NCBI RefSeq assembly: GCF_902460845.1
Contig: NZ_CABPVS010000006.1
Coordinates: 69,480-119,179 of the forward strand
Source: Campylobacter concisus
GTDB lineage: Bacteria; Campylobacterota; Campylobacteria; Campylobacterales; Campylobacteraceae
Direction of reading: 5' to 3'
DNA length: 49,700 nucleotides
In this document: piece after piece, positions 35,076-44,637 of the stretch
How positions within the stretch are numbered: position 1 is the first letter of the stretch
Layout of the letters: every line of letters begins with the position of its first letter
Made by a program: the position numbers and the translations under genes
The notes under the pieces: model-generated
The model's database searches: none
What the model was told of the DNA's origin: nothing
What the model saw: the letters and a program-made list of their open reading frames with translations, nothing else

Positions 35076-35959
35076 TGATAAATTTAGACAAAAAATATGG
35101 AACGAGCAAGATATCTCAAAAGGAAAAACAAGTAAGCGTGGAGTTTTTCAAACAAAGCAGTGGCATCAGCTATCTAAAAAGTGAAATTTTATGTAATGGC
35201 AGGATAAAAAGAGATCGGCACAAGTCTAAAAAATACCTATTTTTAATGTTTAATGAGGATAAAAACGATCTTTGCTTTAAGCTTGATAGAAAAGAGTATA
35301 TTTTAAATAAAGATGAATTTTGTATTGGACTTGTTAATGACGATTTCAAAGGTGTCTTTGAGTATCAAAATAAATTTTATAAGACCAAAACACTGCTTTT
35401 TAACGAAAGCTACGCAAATAAGCTTGAGATATTTGCCGGACTTAGATTTGATGATAAATTTGAGCTATTAAAATATAAAAAAGATTTAGCTCAAATTTGC
35501 GTTTTAAATGAACTTGATACGACAAATTTATATGAAGGCGCGATGAGGGAAATTTTTACCGAGTCAAAAATTTTAGAGCTTATTTATAAAAGTAAAATAC
35601 GAAAAGAGAGCGAAATTTCACTTAGCAGTGACGAAGAAAAGACTCTTTTAAAAGCTAAAACGATCTTATTAAGCCGTATGCAAAATCCTCCAAGCATCAA
35701 GGAGCTAGCCCATCTTTGTGGCACAAATGACTTTTGGCTAAAGAAAAATTTTAAGCTATTTTTCAAAGATACGATCTATCAGCTCTTAGCAAAAGAGCGC
35801 CTAAAGCTGGCTTTTACTCTTTTAGAGCAAAACTATATCAGCATAAAAGAAGCTGCAAATATCGTAGGCTACGCAAATACTGCACATTTTGCAAAAATTT
35901 TTAAGATAAATTTTGGCTTTTTGCCAAGCAAACTCTTAAAGACCAAAAGCTACTTTTAA
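35075..35959 (+). CDS. AraC-family transcriptional regulator
   Basis: From the ATG at 35075 (GAGGGA site 5-10 nt upstream) the protein is 294 residues. The C-terminal AraC/XylS double helix-turn-helix covers about residues 195-290: PSIKELAHLCGTNDFWLKKN, then IKEAANIVGYANTAHFAKIF. The N-terminal part is a poorly conserved ligand domain. By position it most likely controls the divergent TonB receptor and PepSY genes in response to a siderophore, as AraC-type siderophore regulators (PchR-like) do. The earlier TTG at 35063 is inside the ribosome-binding region and is not used. Confidence 0.88.
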   Translation: MINLDKKYGTSKISQKEKQVSVEFFKQSSGISYLKSEILCNGRIKRDRHKSKKYLFLMFNEDKNDLCFKLDRKEYILNKDEFCIGLVNDDFKGVFEYQNKFYKTKTLLFNESYANKLEIFAGLRFDDKFELLKYKKDLAQICVLNELDTTNLYEGAMREIFTESKILELIYKSKIRKESEISLSSDEEKTLLKAKTILLSRMQNPPSIKELAHLCGTNDFWLKKNFKLFFKDTIYQLLAKERLKLAFTLLEQNYISIKEAANIVGYANTAHFAKIFKINFGFLPSKLLKTKSYF

Positions 35960-35982
35960 ACTGCTATAAATGCCAAATTTCT

Positions 35983-35988
35983 TATAAT
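35983..35988 (+). promoter_or_regulatory. -10 box of the hemW-tatBC-queA run
   Basis: TATAAT lies 25 nt before the TTG start of hemW and within 30 nt of the end of the AraC-type gene. No clear -35 is seen. Confidence 0.6.
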
Positions 35989-36012
35989 CGCCAAAATTTT
36001 AAAGAGAGAAAT

Positions 36013-37059
36013 TTGCAAGTTTATATCCATGTGCCATTTTGCGAAAGCAAATGTCCTTACTGTGCTTTTGGCTCAAGTGACGACGAATTTAACAAGGTTA
36101 GCGCATATTTTAAGGCACTTTGCTTTGATCTAAATTTTCAGCTACAAAGCCAAAACGTAAAAGAAATCTCAACCATCTTTTTTGGTGGCGGCACACCAAG
36201 CGCGGTAAATGCTAAATTTTATGATGAAATTTTTAGCATTTTAACGCCTCTTTGCACGCGAGAAACCGAGATCACACTTGAAGCAAACCCAAACTCAGCA
36301 AGTCTTACTTGGCTAAAGCATGTTAAAAATTTAGGCGCAAATCGCATAAGCTTTGGCGCTCAAAGTTTTTTTGAAGATAAGCTAAAATTTCTTGGGCGCA
36401 TTCACAGCAGGGAGCAAATTTTTAAAGCAGTTGAAAATGCCCAGACAGCTGGCTTTAGCAATATAAATTTAGACCTCATCTACGACACCAAATTTGACAC
36501 TAAAAAACGCCTTTTGGCTGAAACTGAAAATTTAAAAAGTCTTGCTATCACGCATCTAAGCGCCTACTCGCTCACTCTTGAAGAAAACACCCCATTTGCT
36601 GGTAAAAAAAGTTATAAAAAAGATAGCGACAGCCTGGCTAAATTTATGATAGAACAAATTGGGCTTGCTGGCTTTGGGCAGTATGAAATTTCAAATTACG
36701 GGCAAATTTGCAAGCACAATCTTGGCTACTGGCAAGGCAAAAACTATCTTGGCGTGGGTGCTTTTAGCGTGGGCTTTGTGGATGGCATCAGATACTACGC
36801 CAAAAATAGTGTAGATGCCTACATCTCGCAACCAACTTACAGAGAAAAAGAAATTTTAAACGAGAGTGAGCTAGTAAGAGAGCATATATTTTTAGGGCTT
36901 AGAAGCATGGTTGGCGTGGAGGCTGGACGCTTAAGTGAGGCTCAGATAAAAAGAGCAAATTTTCTTGTAGAAAATGAAAAACTGCTCTTTAAAAATGGCA
37001 AATTTTACAATCCAAATTTCTTACTAAGCGACGAAATCGCACTCTTTATCGAGGGCTAA
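36013..37059 (+). CDS. hemW: HemW-like radical SAM protein
   Basis: The 348-residue protein starts with TTG (MQVYIHVPFCESKCPYC), where C10, C14 and C17 hold the radical-SAM [4Fe-4S] cluster; FFGGGTPSA and GFGQYEISNY follow. HemW is a haem chaperone once annotated as oxygen-independent coproporphyrinogen oxidase; the true HemN cysteine after the motif is absent, so HemW is preferred. An AGAGAG sequence serves as ribosome-binding site. The gene precedes tatB by 68 nt, an order also seen in C. jejuni. Confidence 0.88.
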   Translation: MQVYIHVPFCESKCPYCAFGSSDDEFNKVSAYFKALCFDLNFQLQSQNVKEISTIFFGGGTPSAVNAKFYDEIFSILTPLCTRETEITLEANPNSASLTWLKHVKNLGANRISFGAQSFFEDKLKFLGRIHSREQIFKAVENAQTAGFSNINLDLIYDTKFDTKKRLLAETENLKSLAITHLSAYSLTLEENTPFAGKKSYKKDSDSLAKFMIEQIGLAGFGQYEISNYGQICKHNLGYWQGKNYLGVGAFSVGFVDGIRYYAKNSVDAYISQPTYREKEILNESELVREHIFLGLRSMVGVEAGRLSEAQIKRANFLVENEKLLFKNGKFYNPNFLLSDEIALFIEG

Positions 37060-37127
37060 ATTTATAAAATTTTGAGCAAAGTCAAGATAAAATACAAAGC
37101 TTAAATAAAATTTAATAGAGGCAAAAA

Positions 37128-37526
37128 ATGTTTGGAATGAGTTTTTCTGAAATCTTAGTTATCGCCATTATTGCAGTGTTAGTTTTAGGTCCTGACAAGC
37201 TGCCAAGCGCGATGGTTCAGATTGCAAAATTTCTAAAAATGTTTAAAAAAGGCATAAACGACGCAAAATCAACATTTGATCAAGAAATGAAGATAGCTGA
37301 GCTAAAAGAAGATGCTCAAAAATATAAAGAAAGCATAACTAAAAGTACGCAAAGTGTGCGCAAAAAGCTTACTTTTGAAGAGCTTGACGAGATCAAAAAA
37401 AGCGCAAATGATATCACAAACGATATACAAAATGTCGTAAGCGACACCAAAAAAACGGTAGAAAATATACAAAATCCAACAAATTTAGTTAAAGATGCGA
37501 TCTTAAACGATAAAAAAGAGGCATAA
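37128..37526 (+). CDS. tatB: twin-arginine translocase subunit TatB
   Basis: The 132-residue protein has a short N-terminal membrane helix (FSEILVIAIIAVLVLGPDKLP), the conserved glutamate and GPDKLP hinge, an amphipathic helix and a long charged tail (about residues 55-132). That tail length and the MFGMSFSEI start fit TatB rather than TatA. It is preceded by GAGG and a TAAAAT -10-like box at 37088-37093. Its stop overlaps the tatC ATG by one base. tatA is not in the window. A probable Tat substrate, the transglutaminase-like protein, is at 9966-11045. Confidence 0.9.
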   Translation: MFGMSFSEILVIAIIAVLVLGPDKLPSAMVQIAKFLKMFKKGINDAKSTFDQEMKIAELKEDAQKYKESITKSTQSVRKKLTFEELDEIKKSANDITNDIQNVVSDTKKTVENIQNPTNLVKDAILNDKKEA

Positions 37527-38284
37527 TGTTTGAAGAGCTAAGACCCCATTTAATCGAACTTAGAAAGAGACTTTTTATAAGCATAGTAAGCGTTTTTGTC
37601 TGCTTTGGCGTCTGCTTTACGTTTTGGAACCCACTGCTTGCATGGATGAGCGAACCACTAAAACAGGTATTGCCAGCTGGCTCAAATATCATATTTACTC
37701 AAATTCAAGAGCCATTTTTTACAGCGATGAAAGTTGCATTTTTTGCTGGTGTCGTGATCGCGCTACCTATCATTTTTTGGCAGTTTTGGCTATTTGTCGC
37801 ACCTGGGCTTTATGACAATGAAAAAAAATATGTGATCCCATTTGTCATCTCAGCTTCATTTATGTTTGCGTGCGGGGCGGCGTTTTGTTACTACGTGGTC
37901 ATCCCACTTGGCTTTGCATTTTTGGTAAATTTTGGTGGCCAGCTCTTTACGGCATTACCAAGCATTGGCGAGTATGTTGGCTTTTTTGCAAAACTACTAA
38001 TTGGCTTTGGAATTTCATTTGAGCTACCAGTCATTACATTTTTCTTAGCAAAGATCGGACTTGTCGATGACAAGATGCTAAAAGATTACTTCAGATACGC
38101 TGTTGTTATCATCTTTATCTTTGCAGCCATCGTTACACCACCTGATGTAATAAGTCAAGTCTTAATGGCACTGCCACTCATCGGACTTTATGGAATTTCA
38201 ATAATCGTCGCTAAAAGAGCTAACAAGAGCGACGATGAAGACGAAAAAGAAGAACAAGACAGCGACGTAGCAAGCGATGAGTAA
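37526..38284 (+). CDS. tatC: twin-arginine translocase subunit TatC
   Basis: TatC recognises twin-arginine signals of folded proteins. The 252-residue protein starts MFEELRPHLIELRKRLF, the family N-terminus, and has six predicted membrane helices, with FTQIQEPFFTAMKVAFFAG and FWQFWLFVAPGLYDNEKKY as signature stretches. The C-terminal tail is acidic (DDEDEKEEQDSDVASDE). It overlaps tatB by 1 nt and queA by 8 nt, so expression is coupled. Confidence 0.96.
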   Translation: MFEELRPHLIELRKRLFISIVSVFVCFGVCFTFWNPLLAWMSEPLKQVLPAGSNIIFTQIQEPFFTAMKVAFFAGVVIALPIIFWQFWLFVAPGLYDNEKKYVIPFVISASFMFACGAAFCYYVVIPLGFAFLVNFGGQLFTALPSIGEYVGFFAKLLIGFGISFELPVITFFLAKIGLVDDKMLKDYFRYAVVIIFIFAAIVTPPDVISQVLMALPLIGLYGISIIVAKRANKSDDEDEKEEQDSDVASDE

Positions 38285-39299
38285 TATAAACGACATCTCA
38301 AGTTATGATTATTTTTTGCCTGAAGAGCTCATCGCAAAAGAGCCAGTTTTGCCAAAAGAAGAGGCAAGATTGCTTGTCTATTTTAAAAATACAAAAGAGA
38401 TAAAACACTACAAATTTAAAGATCTCTCCAGCCTCATCCCAGAGGACGCAGCGGTCATTTTTAATAACACAAAAGTTATCAAAGCTCGCATTTTAGGACA
38501 AAAAGAAAGCGGTGGGGCTTGCGAAGTAATGCTAAATCAGCCCATAGGCGAAAATAAATTTAGCGTCTATATAAGAGGCAAAGTAAGCGCTGGTAGCATT
38601 TTAAATTTTCCTGATAACCTAAAAGTAAATGTGCTTGAGCTAAATGACGATGGCACAAGGGTGGTAAATTTTACGCAAAATGGCGTTTTGCTTGATAATG
38701 TTCACCTTTTTAGTGAGCTTGAAAAGATTGGTCACGTCCCGCTTCCGCCATACATTAAAAGAGCTGATACAAAGGATGACGAGAGCTGGTATCAAAGCAT
38801 ATTTGCCAAAAATAGCGGTGCAGTGGCAGCTCCGACAGCTAGCCTTCATATAAGTGAACAAATGTTAGAGCAGATAAAAGCAAAGCATGAAGTCGCCTAC
38901 ATTACGCTTCATGTTGGTGCTGGGACATTTAAAGGTGTGGAGTGCCAAAATATAAATGACCACAAAATGCACTCAGAAATTTACGAGCTAAGCGAGCAAG
39001 CTCAAGAGATTATAAATTCTAATAAACCAATCCTTGGCGTTGGCACGACGGTTACTAGATGTGTTGAAGAATTTGCAAGAAGCAAGCAAGCAAGCGGCTT
39101 TTGCAAGCTATTTTTAAACCTAAATAATAAGCCTATCAGGCAAAACTACCTTCTTACAAATTTTCATCTACCAAAATCAACTCTAATAATGCTAGTAACC
39201 AGCTTTATAGGGCTTGAAGAGACGATGAAAATTTATAAAACGGCAGTTGATGAAAAGTATAGATTTTACTCATACGGCGACGGGATGTTGATAATATGA
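38277..39299 (+). CDS. queA: S-adenosylmethionine:tRNA ribosyltransferase-isomerase
   Basis: QueA attaches the ribosyl part of SAM to preQ1 at tRNA position 34 on the way to queuosine. The 340-residue protein has YFLPEELIAKEPVLPKEEARLLV, NNTKVIKARI, HVGAGTFKGVE, HSEIYELSE and TNFHLPKSTLIMLVTSF, all family motifs. It overlaps tatC by 8 nt and the following gene by 4 nt (ATGA). The tatC-queA order is known from C. jejuni. Confidence 0.95.
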   Translation: MSNINDISSYDYFLPEELIAKEPVLPKEEARLLVYFKNTKEIKHYKFKDLSSLIPEDAAVIFNNTKVIKARILGQKESGGACEVMLNQPIGENKFSVYIRGKVSAGSILNFPDNLKVNVLELNDDGTRVVNFTQNGVLLDNVHLFSELEKIGHVPLPPYIKRADTKDDESWYQSIFAKNSGAVAAPTASLHISEQMLEQIKAKHEVAYITLHVGAGTFKGVECQNINDHKMHSEIYELSEQAQEIINSNKPILGVGTTVTRCVEEFARSKQASGFCKLFLNLNNKPIRQNYLLTNFHLPKSTLIMLVTSFIGLEETMKIYKTAVDEKYRFYSYGDGMLII

Positions 39300-40096
39300 A
39301 AGATAAGCCTATCGATATCATAAACAGAATGGAAATTTTTCTTAGTACCATATACCAAGATGCGCAAGATACTAAAAATTCCATCATTTTTAGCTACGAT
39401 CCAAGTTATCCAAGGCTTTTAAAATTTGATGCTACAAATTTTATAAAAACACTTGAAAATATTTGCAAATTTTTCCTTTACTCTACCGAATATGCAGACA
39501 TTTACATTCTCTTTCAGCTTAAAAATTATAGTCCCAAATCTGTACATTTTGACATTAAGATAAAATCTAGCCATAGCGTAATGAGGCCAAGTCATTACTA
39601 TCTCAGCAAGATAAATGACTATCTAAAAAAAGCAAATGAATCTATGATCTCTCATAATGATGGAGAATTTTTAATATCTTTTAGCGCGGCACTAACGGGC
39701 GATAGAGCCATCCAAAGACAAATAAATATCAAAAATCAAACAAATACAAATATCTTAGTTGCTTGCGATGACGATGCTTTGTTTGACACCATTAGTGCTC
39801 AGATAAATTTTTTAGATCTAAAAGTTATCGGCAAAAACGACATTGGCAATCTAATGAGACATATAAAAGATTCTATTTTTACCCCATTTGTTATTTTTAT
39901 CGATAGTAAAATTTTAAAAAATGAAGCGATGTTAGAGGATATACTTGAGTTTAAAAATATTAAGAATTTTCGTATCGTAGCCATTTGCAAAAACGATGAG
40001 TCGGCTAACGATCTGCCAAATCATGTCACGGTATTAAAGCAGCCTTTTAGCACAGATAGCTTTCAGCTAGCTTTTAAAAATTCGCTTGAGAAATAG
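39296..40096 (+). CDS. degenerate sensor-kinase/receiver-like protein
   Basis: This 266-residue protein has no assigned family name. Residues about 35-135 look like a worn HATPase domain: FDATNFIKTLENICKFFLYS resembles an N-box helix, but the glycine-rich ATP-lid boxes are missing. Residues about 150-265 resemble a receiver: NILVACDDDALF supplies the acidic pocket (D158-D160), FVIFIDSKIL the would-be phospho-aspartate D203, IVAIC the fourth strand without the usual Ser/Thr, and VLKQPFS the conserved lysine K248. No membrane segment or histidine phosphorylation helix is seen. It is coupled to queA by a 4-nt overlap. It may be a remnant hybrid kinase or a phosphorylation-independent regulator. 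Confidence 0.6.
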   Translation: MKDKPIDIINRMEIFLSTIYQDAQDTKNSIIFSYDPSYPRLLKFDATNFIKTLENICKFFLYSTEYADIYILFQLKNYSPKSVHFDIKIKSSHSVMRPSHYYLSKINDYLKKANESMISHNDGEFLISFSAALTGDRAIQRQINIKNQTNTNILVACDDDALFDTISAQINFLDLKVIGKNDIGNLMRHIKDSIFTPFVIFIDSKILKNEAMLEDILEFKNIKNFRIVAICKNDESANDLPNHVTVLKQPFSTDSFQLAFKNSLEK

Positions 40097-40111
40097 ACCG
40101 ATTTTTACTTT

Positions 40112-40495
40112 TTAATTTATCCCAAGATATCTTTTTAAAATAATAGTGGCTGAAATGCTATCTAGCCTACCATCTCGTCTTGTATTGGTGTAAATTTCAC
40201 TAGCTTCGCTGCTGCTAAAGGCCTCATCTTGATAGACAATATTTGCCTTTACATCAAGAAGTGAGACAAAATGCTCGATGCGTCTTCTCATCTCATCTTC
40301 GCTACTACCACCGATTGGCACGCCCACCACTAGCGTATCTGGGGCATATTCATTTACCTTTTGGCTCACATCTCTTGCGGCTTGGTTTCTATTTTTTCTA
40401 AGCACTGGCTCAAGCGGAGTCACGATCTCGCCAAAACCAAAAGCAAGCCCTATTCGCTTTAGCCCAACATCAATAGCCATAAATTTCTCTCTCAT
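40112..40495 (-). CDS. ruvX: YqgF/RuvX-family nuclease
   Basis: The 127-residue protein has the RNase H-like fold of the family: MAIDVGLKRIGLAFGFGEIV (first aspartate), DTLVVGVPIGGS, YQDEAFSSSEA and a final acidic LDSISATIIL. It is called a putative Holliday-junction resolvase and acts in 16S rRNA 5' processing in E. coli. An internal ATG at codon 6 (MAIDVG) could also be the start. It overlaps dprA by 4 nt and converges with the kinase-like gene at a 15-nt gap. Confidence 0.9.
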   Translation of the reverse strand: MREKFMAIDVGLKRIGLAFGFGEIVTPLEPVLRKNRNQAARDVSQKVNEYAPDTLVVGVPIGGSSEDEMRRRIEHFVSLLDVKANIVYQDEAFSSSEASEIYTNTRRDGRLDSISATIILKRYLGIN

Positions 40496-41262
40496 AGCAA
40501 GCTCTTTACTCTTAGATTTGAAATTTCAACTAGACCTTCAAGCTCGTACTCATAGATGATATCGCCAAATTTTGCTAAAACTTCATCAAGACTTACACCA
40601 TTTTTACAAAATTTTAAGATCTCGTCACTAGTTTTTTCTTGCTCTTTTATTTCGCCAAAAAGTGAAGCAAATTTATGATAGTCATCAATAAGCTCGGCTT
40701 TTTTATTTGCAAGCAAAAAATTTGTCCCATCGCTTTCGCCCATGCGTTGTGGCAGTACATAAACTGGGATTTTAAGCTCGTTTGCAAGCCTCGCACTTTG
40801 CATAGAGCCACTTTTAAGATCAGCTTGCGCGACAACTAGAGCTTCACAAAGCCCCACAACTATGCGGTTTCGCTCCAAAAATCTATAAGCAAGTGGCGGC
40901 TCACCTTCATCATACTCACTAAGAGCCAAGGCTTTGGCGTAAATTTCATTTATTGCCACTTTATTTTGGCTTGGATAGATGGTGTCAAGCCCGCTCGCAA
41001 AAATGCCAATCGTTCGTGGCATAGCAGCTTTATGAGCTGCGATATCAACGCCGATTGCTCCACCACTTACCACACAGACGTTTGCACTTTTTAGTACTGC
41101 GCAAAGTGCTGTGACGCACTCTTTTGTATAAACACTTGCTTTTCTTGAGCCAACAACTGCGATCTTTGGTAAGGATAAAAGCGAAGTATCTCCGATAAAA
41201 TTTAGCTGTTTTGGTGGATTTTTTAGTCTTTTTAACGGCTCTGGGATAAAGTCGAGTCTCAT
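40492..41262 (-). CDS. dprA: DNA-processing protein DprA (Smf)
   Basis: DprA binds incoming single-stranded DNA and loads RecA during natural transformation. The 256-residue protein has a Rossmann-like core: IAVVGSRKASVYT, VVSGGAIGVDIAAHKAA, TIGIFASGLDTIYPSQN, LRVLPQ-type LPQRMGESDGTNFLLANK, and a short C-terminal winged helix (about residues 210-256). It lacks a SAM domain at the N-terminus. It overlaps both neighbours by 4 nt. This fits the natural competence of Campylobacter. Confidence 0.93.
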   Translation of the reverse strand: MRLDFIPEPLKRLKNPPKQLNFIGDTSLLSLPKIAVVGSRKASVYTKECVTALCAVLKSANVCVVSGGAIGVDIAAHKAAMPRTIGIFASGLDTIYPSQNKVAINEIYAKALALSEYDEGEPPLAYRFLERNRIVVGLCEALVVAQADLKSGSMQSARLANELKIPVYVLPQRMGESDGTNFLLANKKAELIDDYHKFASLFGEIKEQEKTSDEILKFCKNGVSLDEVLAKFGDIIYEYELEGLVEISNLRVKSLL

Positions 41263-42650
41263 AAAATATCTTTTAAATAAACCACATCAACATCTTTTAA
41301 AAGATTATTTTTACTCTCTTTTATAACCGAGATCGTATTTTTCTTTGGATGCCCGATGGCGATCGCATAGCCTCTTTTTTTAGCCAAATTTACAGCAGCC
41401 ACAAGCTCACGCCTAACAGCACTAGCCGATGGATCGTCGTCTAAAAATATATCCCTTGAAATGTATGGCTGATTATGTTTTTTTGCAGCTCTTGCTACTG
41501 CGGTTTGGGCGATAGTTTTGCTATCAACAAAGACAAAGCCCTGCTCTATCAGCGCCCTATAAGCCTTATCCATAGCGTCAAAATCGCTTGTAAAGCGTGA
41601 TCCTGTGTGGTTGTTTGTATATTTTGCACGCGGGAAGTCTTTGCGTATCTTTTTTATCTTTTCGTGCATGCTCTCAAAACTCTCGTTGATCGTAAGAGTG
41701 CCTATCTCTGGACTATCAAAGTGTTTTGCTTGCATCGGAAGATGTATCATATAAAACTCAAATGTTCTTGCGATATTTGGCGTATCTGGATGAGTCTTTG
41801 TCGCTGGAAAAATAGACGGCGTGATTTTTAAGCCAAGCGACTTTATCATACTCGCATGTTCAAATGTCGCCACATCGTCTATTATGATAACGAGCTTTGC
41901 ACGTCCTTTTATGCTAGCGTTTGGCGTAAAAGGTACCGCTTCAAAGCTATCTTTTTTTATATTTTTTTCTTCGTATTTTATTTTTTCTATCTTTTTGGTA
42001 GTTAAATTTTCAGCTTTTTTAGTTGGCTCGACTTTTGTGTTCTCGCTTTTAAATTTCTCTTTTTTTTCTATTTCAGTGCTTTTATTTTGATCGACTTTTA
42101 CTTCAAAATTTTGAGATTTTAACTCGGTTTTTTGTTCAGTTTTTGAGCTATAAAATGGCTCTATCTTTTGTTCATTTTCTATTACGCTAGGTTCTGTGTT
42201 TTTATAACTTGCAAGTAAATTTTTAGTATCGTTTTGCTCTTTTTTTATCTCTTCTTTTTTGGCTTCACTCTTTACTTCAGCTATCTTTTTTTGCTCTTTT
42301 GGCTCAACTTTTGAATTTAAAACAAGCTCACTTTTATGCTTAGGATCGGTAAAAATTTTACTTAAATTTTCATCTTCATCAAATTTTAGAGGGTATTTTC
42401 TCTTCTCGTATTCTTGTTTTTTTTCTTTGCTAGCAACCTTTGTCTCAGCTTTTTTTAGAATTTGCTTCTCTATCTTTGGCTCATTTGCTTTGCTTATCTG
42501 TTCTGCACTATTATTTTTTATACTAAGGGCTACGCTAAGTGCTATTATCAAAATAGCTGCGATAATGCCGATACCAAGATAGGTTTTGTTGTTAGAGCGA
42601 CCTGCGCTCTTTTTTGTAGGTCGCTTCTTTGTAGTCTTTTTTTCGCTCAA
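41259..42650 (-). CDS. divergent polysaccharide deacetylase (YibQ-like) with long linker
   Basis: The 463-residue protein has a short basic N-terminus, one membrane helix (about residues 25-45), a long Lys/Glu-rich low-complexity region (about 50-245, rich in KKEIK-type runs), and a C-terminal NodB-like fold: AKLVIIIDDVATFEHASMI, FYMIHLPMQ, YTNNHTGSRFTSD, FVFVDSKT, IFLDDDPSA and GYAIAIGHPKKNT. It should be anchored with the catalytic part in the periplasm; its polysaccharide or peptidoglycan substrate is unknown. It follows ilvC by 3 nt and overlaps dprA by 4 nt, as in C. jejuni. Confidence 0.83.
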   Translation of the reverse strand: MSEKKTTKKRPTKKSAGRSNNKTYLGIGIIAAILIIALSVALSIKNNSAEQISKANEPKIEKQILKKAETKVASKEKKQEYEKRKYPLKFDEDENLSKIFTDPKHKSELVLNSKVEPKEQKKIAEVKSEAKKEEIKKEQNDTKNLLASYKNTEPSVIENEQKIEPFYSSKTEQKTELKSQNFEVKVDQNKSTEIEKKEKFKSENTKVEPTKKAENLTTKKIEKIKYEEKNIKKDSFEAVPFTPNASIKGRAKLVIIIDDVATFEHASMIKSLGLKITPSIFPATKTHPDTPNIARTFEFYMIHLPMQAKHFDSPEIGTLTINESFESMHEKIKKIRKDFPRAKYTNNHTGSRFTSDFDAMDKAYRALIEQGFVFVDSKTIAQTAVARAAKKHNQPYISRDIFLDDDPSASAVRRELVAAVNLAKKRGYAIAIGHPKKNTISVIKESKNNLLKDVDVVYLKDIL

Positions 42651-42653
42651 GGC

Positions 42654-43711
<1,058 letters not shown>

Positions 43712-43778
43712 ACTTTAGCCAGCAAAAATTCGGCTGAAATATATAGAAACTCTTTTTAAGTTTTATGATAATTTATTT

Positions 43779-43787
43779 TGATAAAAT
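43779..43787 (+). promoter_or_regulatory. extended -10 promoter of the HDOD-rnr-holA run
   Basis: TGA-TAAAAT matches an extended -10 element 31 nt before the ATG at 43819, divergent from the ilvC promoter. Confidence 0.55.
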
Positions 43788-43818
43788 ACGCTGAAATTTC
43801 AAAAAAAGAGATAACTCA

Positions 43819-44637
43819 ATGAATGAATCAGTTTTTAAAAAAATCAAAGCACTTCCACCATTAGATGACACAGTTATACAAATTCAACGCTTACATGCGG
43901 ACGAAAATAGCTCAATAAGTGATCTTACAAAAGTGGTCGAAAAGGATCCGATGCTAACAGCAAATATCTTGCGTTCAGCAAACTCTCCACTTTATGGGTT
44001 TTCTCAAGAGATCACAACCATCGCAAGAGCTATTTCTCTTTTTGGTATGGCTACTATTCGAGGTTTTGCGCTTTCAAGTACGATTAAAAAGAGCTTTTCT
44101 ATAAATTTAGAGCCTTATGGCATTACTACACAAGATTTTTTAAATATCTCGATAATACAAAATGCACTGATGTACAATTGGCATTCTAAAGTTAATCCTA
44201 AAAGCTTGGAAATTCTCTCTCCAGCTTCATTTATGCTTGAGATTGGCAAGATAGTTCTTGCTCATGAATTAGCCGAAAATAAACAAGACGTCGAATTTAG
44301 AGAAAAACTTAAAAATATATCTAGTCCAATCGATCTTGCCCTATTTGAAACAGAAATTTTAGATATGTCAAATGAAGAAGTTACAGCTAAAATTTTTGAA
44401 CAATGGAACCTTGAGACGGAGCTTAGTAGCTCAATACTCTATTCAAATAATCCAGAAGAGGCACCAGATCATATAAAAGACTATGCAAAAGCCCTAAAGG
44501 TGATAAAAACAGCTGTAAATATCTTTAATCAACTTGATGATATAAGCATACAAAATACCCTACCTCTTCTTGACGAATACGGCTTTGGACATGATACGTT
44601 TTTAATGGCTGTCGCTAAAGTCAAAGATAATTTGTGA
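43819..44637 (+). CDS. HDOD-domain protein
   Basis: The 272-residue protein is an HDOD domain (about residues 10-200): LPPLDDTVIQIQRL, VEKDPMLTANILRSANSPLYG, TIARAISLFGMATIRGFAL and PASFMLEIGKIVLA. HDOD domains are catalytically silent relatives of HD phosphohydrolases used in signalling; another Campylobacter HDOD protein affects motility. No output domain is attached. Its TGA stop overlaps the rnr GTG start, so the signal protein and RNase R are coupled. Confidence 0.85.
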   Translation: MNESVFKKIKALPPLDDTVIQIQRLHADENSSISDLTKVVEKDPMLTANILRSANSPLYGFSQEITTIARAISLFGMATIRGFALSSTIKKSFSINLEPYGITTQDFLNISIIQNALMYNWHSKVNPKSLEILSPASFMLEIGKIVLAHELAENKQDVEFREKLKNISSPIDLALFETEILDMSNEEVTAKIFEQWNLETELSSSILYSNNPEEAPDHIKDYAKALKVIKTAVNIFNQLDDISIQNTLPLLDEYGFGHDTFLMAVAKVKDNL

